A DNA stretch of 64,000 nt from Pseudomonadota bacterium (GCA_023423895.1 JAFAER010000122.1:1-64000), one strand, 5' to 3'; shown: positions 54,433 through 62,919, counted from the first letter of the stretch. Notes: generated by a model not told the origin, from the sequence alone. Translations and numbers: made by a program.

Positions 54433-55673
54433 TTCGCACCTCTGCTCGAATGCAGCGCGATGCCGTCTCCGACGATCCACACGTCGTCCGGCCCGCTGCC
54501 CCACACACCGTAGAGATCCGGGCTCCGCTTGTTCGCGGGGAAGGCCGCCATCGACGGCCTCCAGGAGCTACCGTCCCAGTGAAGAATCGTCCCTGAGTCG
54601 CCCACCGCCCACGCGTCGTTCGGAGCGGCCGCCCACACCCCGTGGAGCGTCTTCGTCGTCGGCGCGTCGACGATGTCCCATTCCGTCTGGCTTTCGCCGA
54701 AGTGCCGAATCGTCCCGCGGTCGCCGACGATCCAAACATCGTTCGCCGAGGTGCCCCAGATCCCGCGGAAGACCGTGTTCGCGCGGCTGTCGACGCTGGT
54801 CCACGTGAAGTCCTCGCCGCTACGCCGGCCGTGAAGCGCAAGCCCGAACTGCGAATTGTCGACGACCCACTGCCCGAGGTGCCAATCCCAGTAGATGCTG
54901 TTGTCCGCGATGAGCCACAGGTCGTCGGGCGACGATCCCCATATCCCGTGGATCGCCGCAGTACCCTCGAGGCGTGTCCACTCGATGCCCGCGTCCGAGG
55001 CCTTCTTCACGACCTGATTGCTATTCAGATATTGCCCAGGCGGCTCGAAGTTGGTCGGCGCCCCCACGAAACGAACATCGTGAGGACTGGTCACCCAGGC
55101 GGCGTAGAACGGTCCGGGCGGCACAGAGTCTTCGGCGGTGTTCGGGGCGCGTACCCAGGTCGCCCCTCCGTCCTTGAATCCGTCGCAGTGGAAGACGAGA
55201 TTCGTCGCGCTCGCGACCCAGACGTCGTTCGGGCCGCTACCTCGTAGCGCGTGGAACGTGTTCTTGAGCGGCGCTTCCGTCTCCGAGGGCACCGGCGTCG
55301 GCTTCCACGCGACCCCGTCCCAGTGAATGATGGTCCCACCCGACCCGGCTGCCCACACGTCCGTCTTGCTCGAGCCCCACACCGTCGTGAGCGCGTACGA
55401 GGTCGTCACGTTCGTCGGCACGGGGCAAAACTCGGCATCTTCGCAGCGGACCAGCGGCACGCAGCTCGGGTCCGAAACATCGCAGGCGCCCTCGTCGGCG
55501 TCGGCACCGGCGTCGACCGCACCTGTCTCGAGCAGCGTAGACGCGTCCACCGGACGCTCTGCGTCGACGTCCGTCGCCGCGCAGCTCGCGACCACCCACG
55601 GGGTCGCGGCCGCCAGCACGAGCCCGAGCCCGAGCCCGAGCCCGTTAGCAACTGCCGTCCGCGCGCCCTTCAC
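54429..55673 (-). CDS. DVWVVG-repeat propeller-like lipoprotein (cassette D, first copy)
   Basis: 414 residues from GTG 55673, overlapping the Cys-rich gene stop (GTGA). The signal peptide has a GLGLGLGL run encoded by a short tandem repeat; lipobox VASC. Opening CEDAEFCPVPTN, then seven repeats such as VWGSSKTDVWAAG, IWGSSPDDLWLIA, IWGTSANDVWIVG and VWGSGPDDVWIVG. Two middle repeats are irregular with inserts of 20-30 residues. Confidence 0.9.
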   Translation of the reverse strand: MKGARTAVANGLGLGLGLVLAAATPWVVASCAATDVDAERPVDASTLLETGAVDAGADADEGACDVSDPSCVPLVRCEDAEFCPVPTNVTTSYALTTVWGSSKTDVWAAGSGGTIIHWDGVAWKPTPVPSETEAPLKNTFHALRGSGPNDVWVASATNLVFHCDGFKDGGATWVRAPNTAEDSVPPGPFYAAWVTSPHDVRFVGAPTNFEPPGQYLNSNQVVKKASDAGIEWTRLEGTAAIHGIWGSSPDDLWLIADNSIYWDWHLGQWVVDNSQFGLALHGRRSGEDFTWTSVDSRANTVFRGIWGTSANDVWIVGDRGTIRHFGESQTEWDIVDAPTTKTLHGVWAAAPNDAWAVGDSGTILHWDGSSWRPSMAAFPANKRSPDLYGVWGSGPDDVWIVGDGIALHSSRGAK

Positions 55674-56923
55674 TTCGGACCTCCCGCGTCGCACTCGGTC
55701 ATCAGGCATTTGCCCCCGATGCAGGGCTGGCCCGCCGCCACGTCGCACCCGTTCCCGCATGCGCCACAGTTTCCGGGGTCGCTGTTCAGGTTCGTCTCGC
55801 ATCCGTCGCTCGGATCGGCGTTGCAATCGTCGAAGCCGGGATCGCACTGGAGATTGCACACGCCCTTCTCACACGTTGCGGTCACGTTCGCGGCGCGTCC
55901 GCCGGGGTCGAGCGGGTCGACACGCAGGCAAACCGTGCCGCACGACCCGCAGTTCTTCGCGTCGCTCATCAGATCGACGCAGGCGGAGTCGCACATCACC
56001 TTGCCATACCGCTCGCACGGCACGGCGCACTCGTAGCCGTTGCCCTCGTTGATGCACTGCTCGTGCGGCTTGCACTTGATGTTGCAGCCTCCGCAGTTGT
56101 CCGTCGTGGTGAGCCCTTCGACCTCGCAGCCGTCGCTATCCGGCTCGAAGAAGTCGCCGTTGCAGTCGGCGAAGTTGTTCTTGCACTTGTTGGCGCATAC
56201 GCCGCCTACGCAGCCGTAGTAGCCATTCGGTGGAGGCGCTCCCCCTGCGTCCGACCAAGGATCGCAGAAGTTGTCGCACGCCCCGCAATTCCAATCATCG
56301 GTGCGCGGGTCGATGCATGTTCCTCGGCATGCGACCTTACCCGCCGAGCAGCCGCAGGTGCCCTCGCGGCAAGGGACGCCCGCAGGACATTTGTTTCCGC
56401 ATGCGCCGCAGTTGTTCGGATCGCTGTTGATCTCGACCTCGCAGCCGTCGTCGACGAGGCCGTTGCAGTCGAGCCAGTTGTCGATCCCGTCATGGCTGCT
56501 GTAGCACTCGAGCCGGCACGTGCCGGACACGCAGCGCGACGTCATATGGACGATCTCGAAGGTCTCTTCCGTCGGGCACTTGTTCCCGCACGCTCCGCAG
56601 TTGTCGTTGTCCCGCGCGAGGTTGATCCCACATTTGTAGGTCTCTCCGCCGTCGGGCTGGTCGCACGTCGTCCACGGCACGGGGCACTCGGTCCCGACAC
56701 ACTGCAGCAGCGCCTCCGCGTCGGGAAGCGACGCATCCAGACGGGGATCCGTGAACGACTCCACCGATCCGTCCTGGCGATCGTTTCCCAGGCTGATTGG
56801 CGTGTTCTGCGAGACGCTGCACGCGGCAGCAAGCGCTGCAAACAGGGCTACGGGCCCGACGACGACGCGAAGGACGCGTGTTCGAGCGCGCGGCGCGGCG
56901 CGATGAAGGCGATCTCCATCCAT
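55670..56923 (-). CDS. Cys-rich NCGxCG-repeat lipoprotein (cassette D)
   Basis: 417 residues; lipobox AAAC. Opening CVGTECPVPWTTC, six Cys clusters (NCGACGNKC twice, NCGACDNFC, NCGGCNIKC, NCGSCGTVC, NCGACGNGC) and the tail CIGGKCLMTECDAGG, nearly the same as in cassette B. It starts 57 bp after the anti-sigma stop, as in cassette A (59 bp), whereas B and C overlap at this junction. Confidence 0.9.
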   Translation of the reverse strand: MDGDRLHRAAPRARTRVLRVVVGPVALFAALAAACSVSQNTPISLGNDRQDGSVESFTDPRLDASLPDAEALLQCVGTECPVPWTTCDQPDGGETYKCGINLARDNDNCGACGNKCPTEETFEIVHMTSRCVSGTCRLECYSSHDGIDNWLDCNGLVDDGCEVEINSDPNNCGACGNKCPAGVPCREGTCGCSAGKVACRGTCIDPRTDDWNCGACDNFCDPWSDAGGAPPPNGYYGCVGGVCANKCKNNFADCNGDFFEPDSDGCEVEGLTTTDNCGGCNIKCKPHEQCINEGNGYECAVPCERYGKVMCDSACVDLMSDAKNCGSCGTVCLRVDPLDPGGRAANVTATCEKGVCNLQCDPGFDDCNADPSDGCETNLNSDPGNCGACGNGCDVAAGQPCIGGKCLMTECDAGGPK

Positions 56924-56980
56924 GATGCTTGGCGAACCTCGTTCAGGATGCGTTGCGATTACGATTTGCCGTGCCGACGC

Positions 56981-57763
56981 TCAGGGACGCTCGAGGAGCG
57001 ATCGCACCTGGCTCGCATACGGACTTGCCCCATGGGCCGAGAGAAAGCGCCGAGCCCGAGCCTCTCCGCGCGTGCGCTCGCCCGACTCGAACAGCGCCGT
57101 GATCCGAATGACCTCGAGCTCCTGGCTCAATACGCCCGAGCGAAAGCGCTCGTCGTAGCGGTCGGCCGTGCGAAGGCAGGACGCGAAGTCGTTCGCCTCC
57201 AGAGCCGAGCGCGCCGCGGAGACGAGCGCGAGCTCTTCGGCGATGCTCGCCCGTCCCGCCGAGGAGGCCGACGACGGAGCGACCTCACGTGGACCGCGAG
57301 GTTCTCGCGGCGGCGGCGCAGCTTCCGCGATGCGAGCTGACGTAGACGAAGCACCGCTCGCGTTCGGCGCTTCTCGTGACGGGGCTGGCGACGAAGGGCT
57401 GGTGGGGGGAGCTTCCATGAGAGCCTCCACCGGCAGCGTGGGCATCTGCGCCTCGCGCTCGTCCGCGGTCGGCGCCACGCTCGGCATCGTGCCGGGAGGG
57501 CTCCCCGCGACGAAGCCCGCTGGAGACGGGGCCCGCCACATCGTGGCGACGCCATAGGCGACGGTGCCCAGGAGCGCCATGCCCACGACGAAGTGGGTCG
57601 TCGACCACCGGGCCGAGCTTCGGCTTCCGCGCGCGGCCGCCCGGGTCACGAGCGAGAGCGTCTCGTCGAAGCCCTCGCTCGACGGCTCGTGATGACGGCT
57701 GGCCTCCACGAGCCGGGCAAAGTCCGGGTCCTCGTGCACGAGGCGTCTCGGCGACTCGCTCAT
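56981..57763 (-). CDS. One-TM putative anti-sigma protein with TPR-like C-terminus (cassette D)
   Basis: 260 residues from ATG 57763 overlapping the sigma stop (ATGA). Soluble N-terminus of about 55 residues, TM segment FVVGMALLGTVAYGVA, Pro/Ser/Ala linker, and the conserved C-terminal domain AEELALVSAARSALEAND, DRYDERFRSGVL and HGASPYASQVRSLLERP. It is closest to the cassette A and B versions in this domain. Confidence 0.82.
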   Translation of the reverse strand: MSESPRRLVHEDPDFARLVEASRHHEPSSEGFDETLSLVTRAAARGSRSSARWSTTHFVVGMALLGTVAYGVATMWRAPSPAGFVAGSPPGTMPSVAPTADEREAQMPTLPVEALMEAPPTSPSSPAPSREAPNASGASSTSARIAEAAPPPREPRGPREVAPSSASSAGRASIAEELALVSAARSALEANDFASCLRTADRYDERFRSGVLSQELEVIRITALFESGERTRGEARARRFLSAHGASPYASQVRSLLERP

Positions 57764-58374
57764 GTGCCCTCCTCACGCTGCGTTCGCAAGCGATGGCGTG
57801 CGAGTCGTGCGCGGAAATCCTCGCGCGCGCTTCGGAGGCGAGAATTCGCCGTGCCTACCGGGATCTCGAGCGCTGCGGCGATCTCTGCCATGGTCAATTC
57901 CTCGAGCTCGTACATGACGAAGACGATCCGGAAGCGCTCGTCGAGCTCCGACAGCAAGCGGTAGAGGACCTCGCGGGCTCGCTCTTCGTCGAGCCGCTCG
58001 TCGAGCGTCGCGGCCGCCGTCTCGACGAGCTCCGACGTGGTCTCCAGCGGGTCGACGGGCACCTCGCGGGCGAGCCGCCGTTTCAACCCCGTCGCGATGC
58101 GAAGGGCGGTCGAATACAGGAAGGCTCGCTCGCTCTCGGGCCGAACCCCGTCGATGCGCCGGACCGCGACGAGAAAGAGCTCCTGCGCGGCGTCGTCGGC
58201 GACATCCCCCTCGAAGCCGAGACGCCGGAGAAACCGCCAGATGTTCGAATAGTGGGCGCGGACGAGGGATCGGAGATGCTCGGTACGCTCGAGCTCACTC
58301 CTGAACGTGCGGGCCTCCAACGCCTTTTGCGTGCCTTCCCCCGGCGCGCAATCGTCCCGGCTCCCGGGAGCCAT
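57760..58374 (-). CDS. ECF RNA polymerase sigma factor (cassette D)
   Basis: 204 residues from ATG 58374. Region 2: VRAHYSNIWRFLRRLGFEG with VADDAAQELFLVAVRRID; region 4: TMAEIAAALEIPVGTANSRL. Strong resemblance to the cassette B sigma (HFSDVWRFLLHLGV, DDAAQDVFLIAW) points to paralogy. The upstream 92-bp leader carries a GACGATTTT element at 58449-58457. Confidence 0.93.
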   Translation of the reverse strand: MAPGSRDDCAPGEGTQKALEARTFRSELERTEHLRSLVRAHYSNIWRFLRRLGFEGDVADDAAQELFLVAVRRIDGVRPESERAFLYSTALRIATGLKRRLAREVPVDPLETTSELVETAAATLDERLDEERAREVLYRLLSELDERFRIVFVMYELEELTMAEIAAALEIPVGTANSRLRSAREDFRARLARHRLRTQREEGT

Positions 58375-58448
58375 GTCTGCAATGGCCGCGGAGGTGGCCG
58401 GCGGTGTCAGCACGCGGCTAAGTGCGGGTCCGCCCCAGCTTCGATCGG

Positions 58449-58457
58449 AAAATCGTC
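58449..58457 (-). promoter_or_regulatory. GACGATTTT element upstream of cassette D sigma gene
   Basis: The minus strand reads GGGGACGATTTTCCGATCG, 75-83 bp before the sigma start. It matches the cassette B and C elements over GAYGATTTT. Distance to the start differs between cassettes, which argues for a promoter or operator rather than a translational signal. Confidence 0.33.
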
Positions 58458-58466
58458 CCCGAGCCC

Positions 58467-59579
58467 TCAGAAGTCCCACATCTTGGCGCCGACCCCTACC
58501 CCGCCGAGGACGCCGTGAGGCGGGACGCTCGCCACGCCCATTCCGCTGTCGGTGACGAACGGCTGTCGATCGAGGGGCATCGTGACGAGCACGGTCGAGC
58601 TGAGGAAGACCGTCTTCGACAAGGCAACCGAGACCCAGAGGGATCCCCCCACGTCGAGCCAGGGCGTCGACACGGAGCGTGCATCCGCGAGACCGGACGC
58701 CGACGCGCGAAGAACTCCAAGGTTCGTCTCGGCGCACGGCGAGACCTCGATCGCCCTCCAGAGCGAAAAGCCGAGGGGACAGAGGCGGAGCCCCGCGGCG
58801 GTCCACAGAAACTCGAAGTCGCCTCGCGCCAGGGCCCGCTCCTTCGGGAGGCTCTGGCGGATGCCGATCCCGATGCTCGGTTTCAACGCTCGGAGCCAGG
58901 GTGGTCCGTCCGAGCTCGACGTCGACAATACGACGGATGCACCCAGACCGGGCAGCGCTCCTCGCACGACCGCGGACGTCGTCTCGAAGCGGGCGTCGAG
59001 CGCGACGCTGATGGTCTTGCGCGCTCGAGGAGGCGGTTCGGGCTCGTCCTTGGTCACGGGCGGCGTCGCCGCGGGGCGTGTGGGTTCCTTCGGCGGCGGG
59101 GACGGTCCCGCATCGGCGTGCACCTCGGGCGCCGGCGGCGGTTCCTCGTCCGTCTTCGCGCCGCTCATTCCAGCGCGCGGATCGATCAGAACGGCGACCA
59201 TGACGGCCAGCGCCTGGGACACCTCGGCACAGTCCGCCCCCGCGATGTCTCGCCGGGAGACGGCGCCGCCTGCGTTCTTCACGGCGAGGCTGCCCCGGCT
59301 CTCGTTGGGCCGCGACGTCATCTCGACGTCGATCGTCAGGTCGGCCGAAGCCCCTTCCGCGGCGAGCGACCAGCGCTGCGTGAACCCGCGGACCATGGCC
59401 ACGAACTCGGACTCCGACGGGCACGCTGCACCCGCGGCGTAGTGGAGCGAGAGCCGCTTGTTCTCGGCGAACGCCGAACCGGGCACGAAGAGCGCAGCGA
59501 GCGTCGCGACGACGAGAAGCGCGCGAACCGCCGCCGTTCTCGAAACGCTACACGTCCGCCACGCCATGACGAGCGCCAC
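58467..59579 (-). CDS. Secreted protein, predicted beta-barrel C-terminus (cassette D first gene)
   Basis: 370 residues from ATG 59579 (ATG 59564 is also possible). Signal peptide ending FVPGSAFAEN. N-terminal domain with GAACPSESEFVAMVRGF, a Cys in DIAGADCAEVSQALAVM and VLIDPRAG, matching the cassette B protein. Pro/Ala-rich linker, then a strand-rich C-terminal half with CPLGFSLW, a later Cys in SPCAETNLGVL, VSTPWLDVGGSLWVS and a terminal Phe. Outer-membrane barrel is inferred. The gap to the sigma gene is 92 bp. Confidence 0.78.
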   Translation of the reverse strand: MALVMAWRTCSVSRTAAVRALLVVATLAALFVPGSAFAENKRLSLHYAAGAACPSESEFVAMVRGFTQRWSLAAEGASADLTIDVEMTSRPNESRGSLAVKNAGGAVSRRDIAGADCAEVSQALAVMVAVLIDPRAGMSGAKTDEEPPPAPEVHADAGPSPPPKEPTRPAATPPVTKDEPEPPPRARKTISVALDARFETTSAVVRGALPGLGASVVLSTSSSDGPPWLRALKPSIGIGIRQSLPKERALARGDFEFLWTAAGLRLCPLGFSLWRAIEVSPCAETNLGVLRASASGLADARSVSTPWLDVGGSLWVSVALSKTVFLSSTVLVTMPLDRQPFVTDSGMGVASVPPHGVLGGVGVGAKMWDF

Positions 59580-59810
59580 GACGTTAGCTCACCGCGCCGA
59601 GCGTCCGGGCGGATTCGCCCCAGTCTCGGAACTTCGCGAGACTTGCGTCCTCTCGATCGACTCCCCCCGACTTCGCAGTCGATACGAAAGTCAGCATGAG
59701 CCGCTTGACCGCCTCCCCACGCGACACATCATGGATGAGGTACCGCGAAAGTGAGCGCGACGGTCGGCACGGTGCCGGCTACCTCTCGCCTCACCGAGAG
59801 AGGGTACGTG

Positions 59811-60356
59811 ATGCCGCTTCGCAAGATCGCGCCTCGTGTTCATGCCAGTGCGTTCGCGCTGCTCCCCTCTTCACGGCCGCCGTCGCGAACGCCACGCCCG
59901 GCACCACTCCGATGATCCGGGTCGGGAGCGCCGTGAAGGAGCGTGACAACAATCTCACACCCCCGCAACGCATCCGCGAAGCCATGCAGAATGCTGCAGC
60001 GGAGGGAAGAGCCTCCGAGATCACGACCGCTCCAGGCTGGAGTGGAACTCAAGGAAGGTGACGTCTGCGGGTTGGTCGCCGTCGAGATTGGCAATCAGAG
60101 CTTCCTCACGAAGGCGAAGCTGTCGATCGTGGAGCGTGGCAAGGTCAAGGTCGAACTGTCCGCGGACCTGATCTTCATCATCTCAGACAGGGTCGTCGGG
60201 CCACGCGCGACCTTCGAGGAGTCGAAGGATGTCTTGTTGGTCGGTGCCGGAATGGCACTGCAGCTAGACCGCCAGTGGAAGATCACGGCACAGGCATTGT
60301 CCAACATGGGCGATGGTCGGCTTCAGGGTAATATCATCCTGGAGTTCACATTCTAG
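59811..60356 (+). pseudogene. Frameshifted gene for a secreted protein of unknown function
   Basis: Three consecutive segments in two frames read as one protein. ATG 59811 gives MPLRKIAPRVHASAFALLP (signal-peptide-like); the next frame continues LFTAAVANATPGTTPMIRVG and QRIREAMQNAAAEGR; back in the first frame comes QAGVELKEGDVCGLVAVEIG with ADLIFIISDRVVG and MALQLDRQWKITAQALSN to the stop at 60356. Two compensating frameshifts (or sequence errors) are needed. The last segment could also be translated alone from a GTG near 60030. No family recognised. Confidence 0.45.
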
Positions 60357-60558
60357 CCGCCCGTTGATGACACGGGCTGCAGCGCTACCCGAGCGCTTCG
60401 GCACTGGCACGAGCCCCCCGGTGAACGGGAGCGCCCATGGCAGCGAAGCGGATCGCAACGGGAATCACCCATCGACCTGGTCGGCCCCCTATCCGTCCCC
60501 CCGCTAGGCGTCGATCCCCCGCGGCACCGCCTCTTCAACAGGCTGCTAATCTTCGGCC

Positions 60559-61191
60559 ATGAGCCTCTGGCCCGACGTACCCTCCTCGATCTTCGGTCCC
60601 GATCGTCGCTTCCCGTTCTCTGACGCCCACGTCGGGTACGTCCTTCGACAGCGCGAAGACGTTTACGCCTATCGTGAAGGTTACAAGCAAGGCGCGATCG
60701 CACTCGCCGAGCTCGTTCACGCGCGCAACGGTTCACCAGCTCTCCTCGTCTGGCCGATCGCTTGGCTCTGGCGTCACTGGCTAGAACTCGCGCTCAAGGA
60801 GACGATCGCGACCGGCATTCAGCTAGACGTCGGAGATGACGGCTGGCGCTGGCCGACGAGGCTGGGGCATCGGCTTGGAGACCTGTGGCAGGCAGCGCGC
60901 CCGCACATTGAACCTCACGGAGATCCGATGGCGCCGGAGCTATCGAACGTCACCGCCATCGTCTCCGAACTCGACAGTCTGGATCCGGAAGGAACCGGGT
61001 TCCGCTACCCGCACGCTCGCGACGGCAGCTCGAGTCTTCCCTCGGCTCCCGAGCACCTGAACGTCGGACGCTTCGATGAAACCATGCAGCGCGTCGCCGC
61101 CTTTCTTGATGCTGTCCGTGAGTGCCAGCGCTCGGTTCTCGAGAGTCTGCGCGAACAAGCTCGCGAAGCGTATGAGCAATCGCAGTGGTGA
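60559..61191 (+). CDS. Hypothetical all-alpha protein (HEPN-like pattern possible)
   Basis: 210 residues from ATG 60559. Mostly helical, no signal peptide. The central segment LVWPIAWLWRHWLELALKET resembles a recurrent bacterial hypothetical family with (F/Y)xxRHxLELALK. The Arg-His pair and the helical content recall HEPN-type proteins, but the catalytic Rx4-6H motif is not clearly present. It lies at the left of an island with nuclease-like genes, so a defence role is possible. Confidence 0.65.
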   Translation: MSLWPDVPSSIFGPDRRFPFSDAHVGYVLRQREDVYAYREGYKQGAIALAELVHARNGSPALLVWPIAWLWRHWLELALKETIATGIQLDVGDDGWRWPTRLGHRLGDLWQAARPHIEPHGDPMAPELSNVTAIVSELDSLDPEGTGFRYPHARDGSSSLPSAPEHLNVGRFDETMQRVAAFLDAVRECQRSVLESLREQAREAYEQSQW

Positions 61192-61433
61192 CCAGGCAAA
61201 CACGTGTTTAATCGGCTACCGCGGTGTCGAATCCATCGTTCGTCGCTCGCGGCGGTATGGTGGTGCTCCGGAAGTCATACTCACGTCCCAGGCGCCCGAC
61301 ACGTGGCAAGACAACTCGCGCCGAGACTCGCGTGCCACGGTGCAATACGCGCAACCCCCATGGGCCAGGCGGCTCAAAGATTCGCCCGAAGCGGCTGCGC
61401 GTCGGCAGCTTCGTGCACTACAATTCATGAACC

Positions 61434-62495
61434 ATGCTCCTGACCCTATTCGACCCGGTGGCGGATCGGCCAACGCTCGATCCGCGCTTCGACCTCCTCC
61501 GCAAACATCCAGCAAACCACTCCGCGCGACAGATGATGCTCGAAGTTCTCACAGACTACTGCGATGAGGACGGGAACTTTGTCGAGCAGTTCCAAACGAC
61601 GGGATTCGACGCAAGGATCTGGGAACTTTACCTCTTCGCCGCCTTCACAAGGTCTGGCTTCATGGTCAATCAACGCCAAATTCGCCCAGACTTCATAGTC
61701 AGCCGCGAAGGGCTGGAAGTTGCCATGGAGGCTGTAACAGCAAATGCCTCGGCAGGCACCGACCGCAACACTTCTATTGCTGTTCCGCGAGAGCTGACAG
61801 CTGACGAGATCACCGATCGTCAGCGTCACTTCGCCCCGCTGCGAACGGGGAGTGCGCTCTACTCGAAGCTTCAAAAGAAATACTGGGATCTCCCCGCAGT
61901 CATTGGCAAGCCATTTGTCATCGCGATCGAGTCGTTCTACGACGCGCACGCACTGCAGCTGTCCAGTAGTAGCCTGGCCCAGTACCTATACGCGCGAACC
62001 GACGTTGCAGACCCTACCATGCCACGCGGCATCCGAGCGGTTGCCATCGCAACCCATACACACAAGAAGACGATCCCCTCGGGATTCTTTATGCTGCCCG
62101 AGGCGGCTCACGTAAGCGCCGTAATCTTCTCGAACAGTGGCACTCAGGCAAAGTTCAGCCGCATGGGACATCAGGGCTCCTTCCGGATGAACAACGTCCT
62201 GATGGTGCGCGAAGGCCAATGTTACAATCACATTCCGGACGCGCTCACGCACCAGGATTTTATATACATAGTAGGCGAAGATCACGTCGAAACCTGGACG
62301 GAAGGGATGGACGTCTTCCACAATCCGCATGCGCGCACTCCGCTTCCATCGCAGTTCCTACGGGGATTTGCCGCACAGCATTGGCTTTGGAACGACGGCC
62401 TTCTTCACTCGGAGATCCCGTTGTTCCACCCCTATCGCTCGACCACGTGCAAAATCATCGTGCCAGACTCTGCAGCGCTGCGCGACTGCCCATGA
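61434..62495 (+). CDS. Hypothetical protein with possible PD-(D/E)xK-like nuclease core
   Basis: 353 residues from ATG 61434. The segment DARIWELYLFAAFTRSGF, then RQIRPDFIVSREGLEVAMEA, gives a helix with Glu, RPDF, and a strand with E-x-A, reminiscent of nuclease-fold proteins in which the last Lys is replaced. The C-terminal half is unrecognised. The DNA is visibly more AT-rich than elsewhere (for example TTTATATACATAGTAGG), with unusual codon choice for this genome, pointing to horizontal transfer. Confidence 0.7.
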   Translation: MLLTLFDPVADRPTLDPRFDLLRKHPANHSARQMMLEVLTDYCDEDGNFVEQFQTTGFDARIWELYLFAAFTRSGFMVNQRQIRPDFIVSREGLEVAMEAVTANASAGTDRNTSIAVPRELTADEITDRQRHFAPLRTGSALYSKLQKKYWDLPAVIGKPFVIAIESFYDAHALQLSSSSLAQYLYARTDVADPTMPRGIRAVAIATHTHKKTIPSGFFMLPEAAHVSAVIFSNSGTQAKFSRMGHQGSFRMNNVLMVREGQCYNHIPDALTHQDFIYIVGEDHVETWTEGMDVFHNPHARTPLPSQFLRGFAAQHWLWNDGLLHSEIPLFHPYRSTTCKIIVPDSAALRDCP

Positions 62496-62919
62496 GTTCA
62501 TCTCATCAGGCAGATGCAGCTCCCGCTCGCCCCGGTCTTGACGGCCGAATCTGTCGCGGGTGCCGCGGCCTCCGCGGAGAAGCGTTGCCGGCGTTCTCCG
62601 ATTAGCACGAGCCGAGCGATGCGCCGAGCAGGCTCCCGATGTGGGGCGCCGAGTGAACGCTCGCCGTTCTTCCGATCGTAGACCGAGGGCTCGGCACCGC
62701 CGTCGCGTGACCTCGCTCGAGTTCCTTCCCAACATCCTCGGCCGGATCGACAGGACTGCCGACGTCGACTACGCCGAGCTGGTCCCAGATCGCTCGAAAC
62801 GGCCGCCCAAGCCGGCAGCCCCGAACGAACCGTCACTCTCCGACGCGTGACCTCGGTGCTGCAGCTGAGATCTGCTGTAGAGACCAGCCCGCGATCGGCT
62901 GCGACTACGCAATTGCGGG
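62496..62919. other. Region without a confident gene
   Basis: About 420 bp. On the plus strand a GTG near 62708 would open a short peptide (TSLEFLPNILGRIDRTADVD and a Lys/Pro-rich end, stop at 62850). On the minus strand a frame reads ARRIARLVLIGERRQRFSAE before a stop at 62498. Neither has enough support; both may be gene remnants next to the restriction-modification-like pair. Confidence 0.35.
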
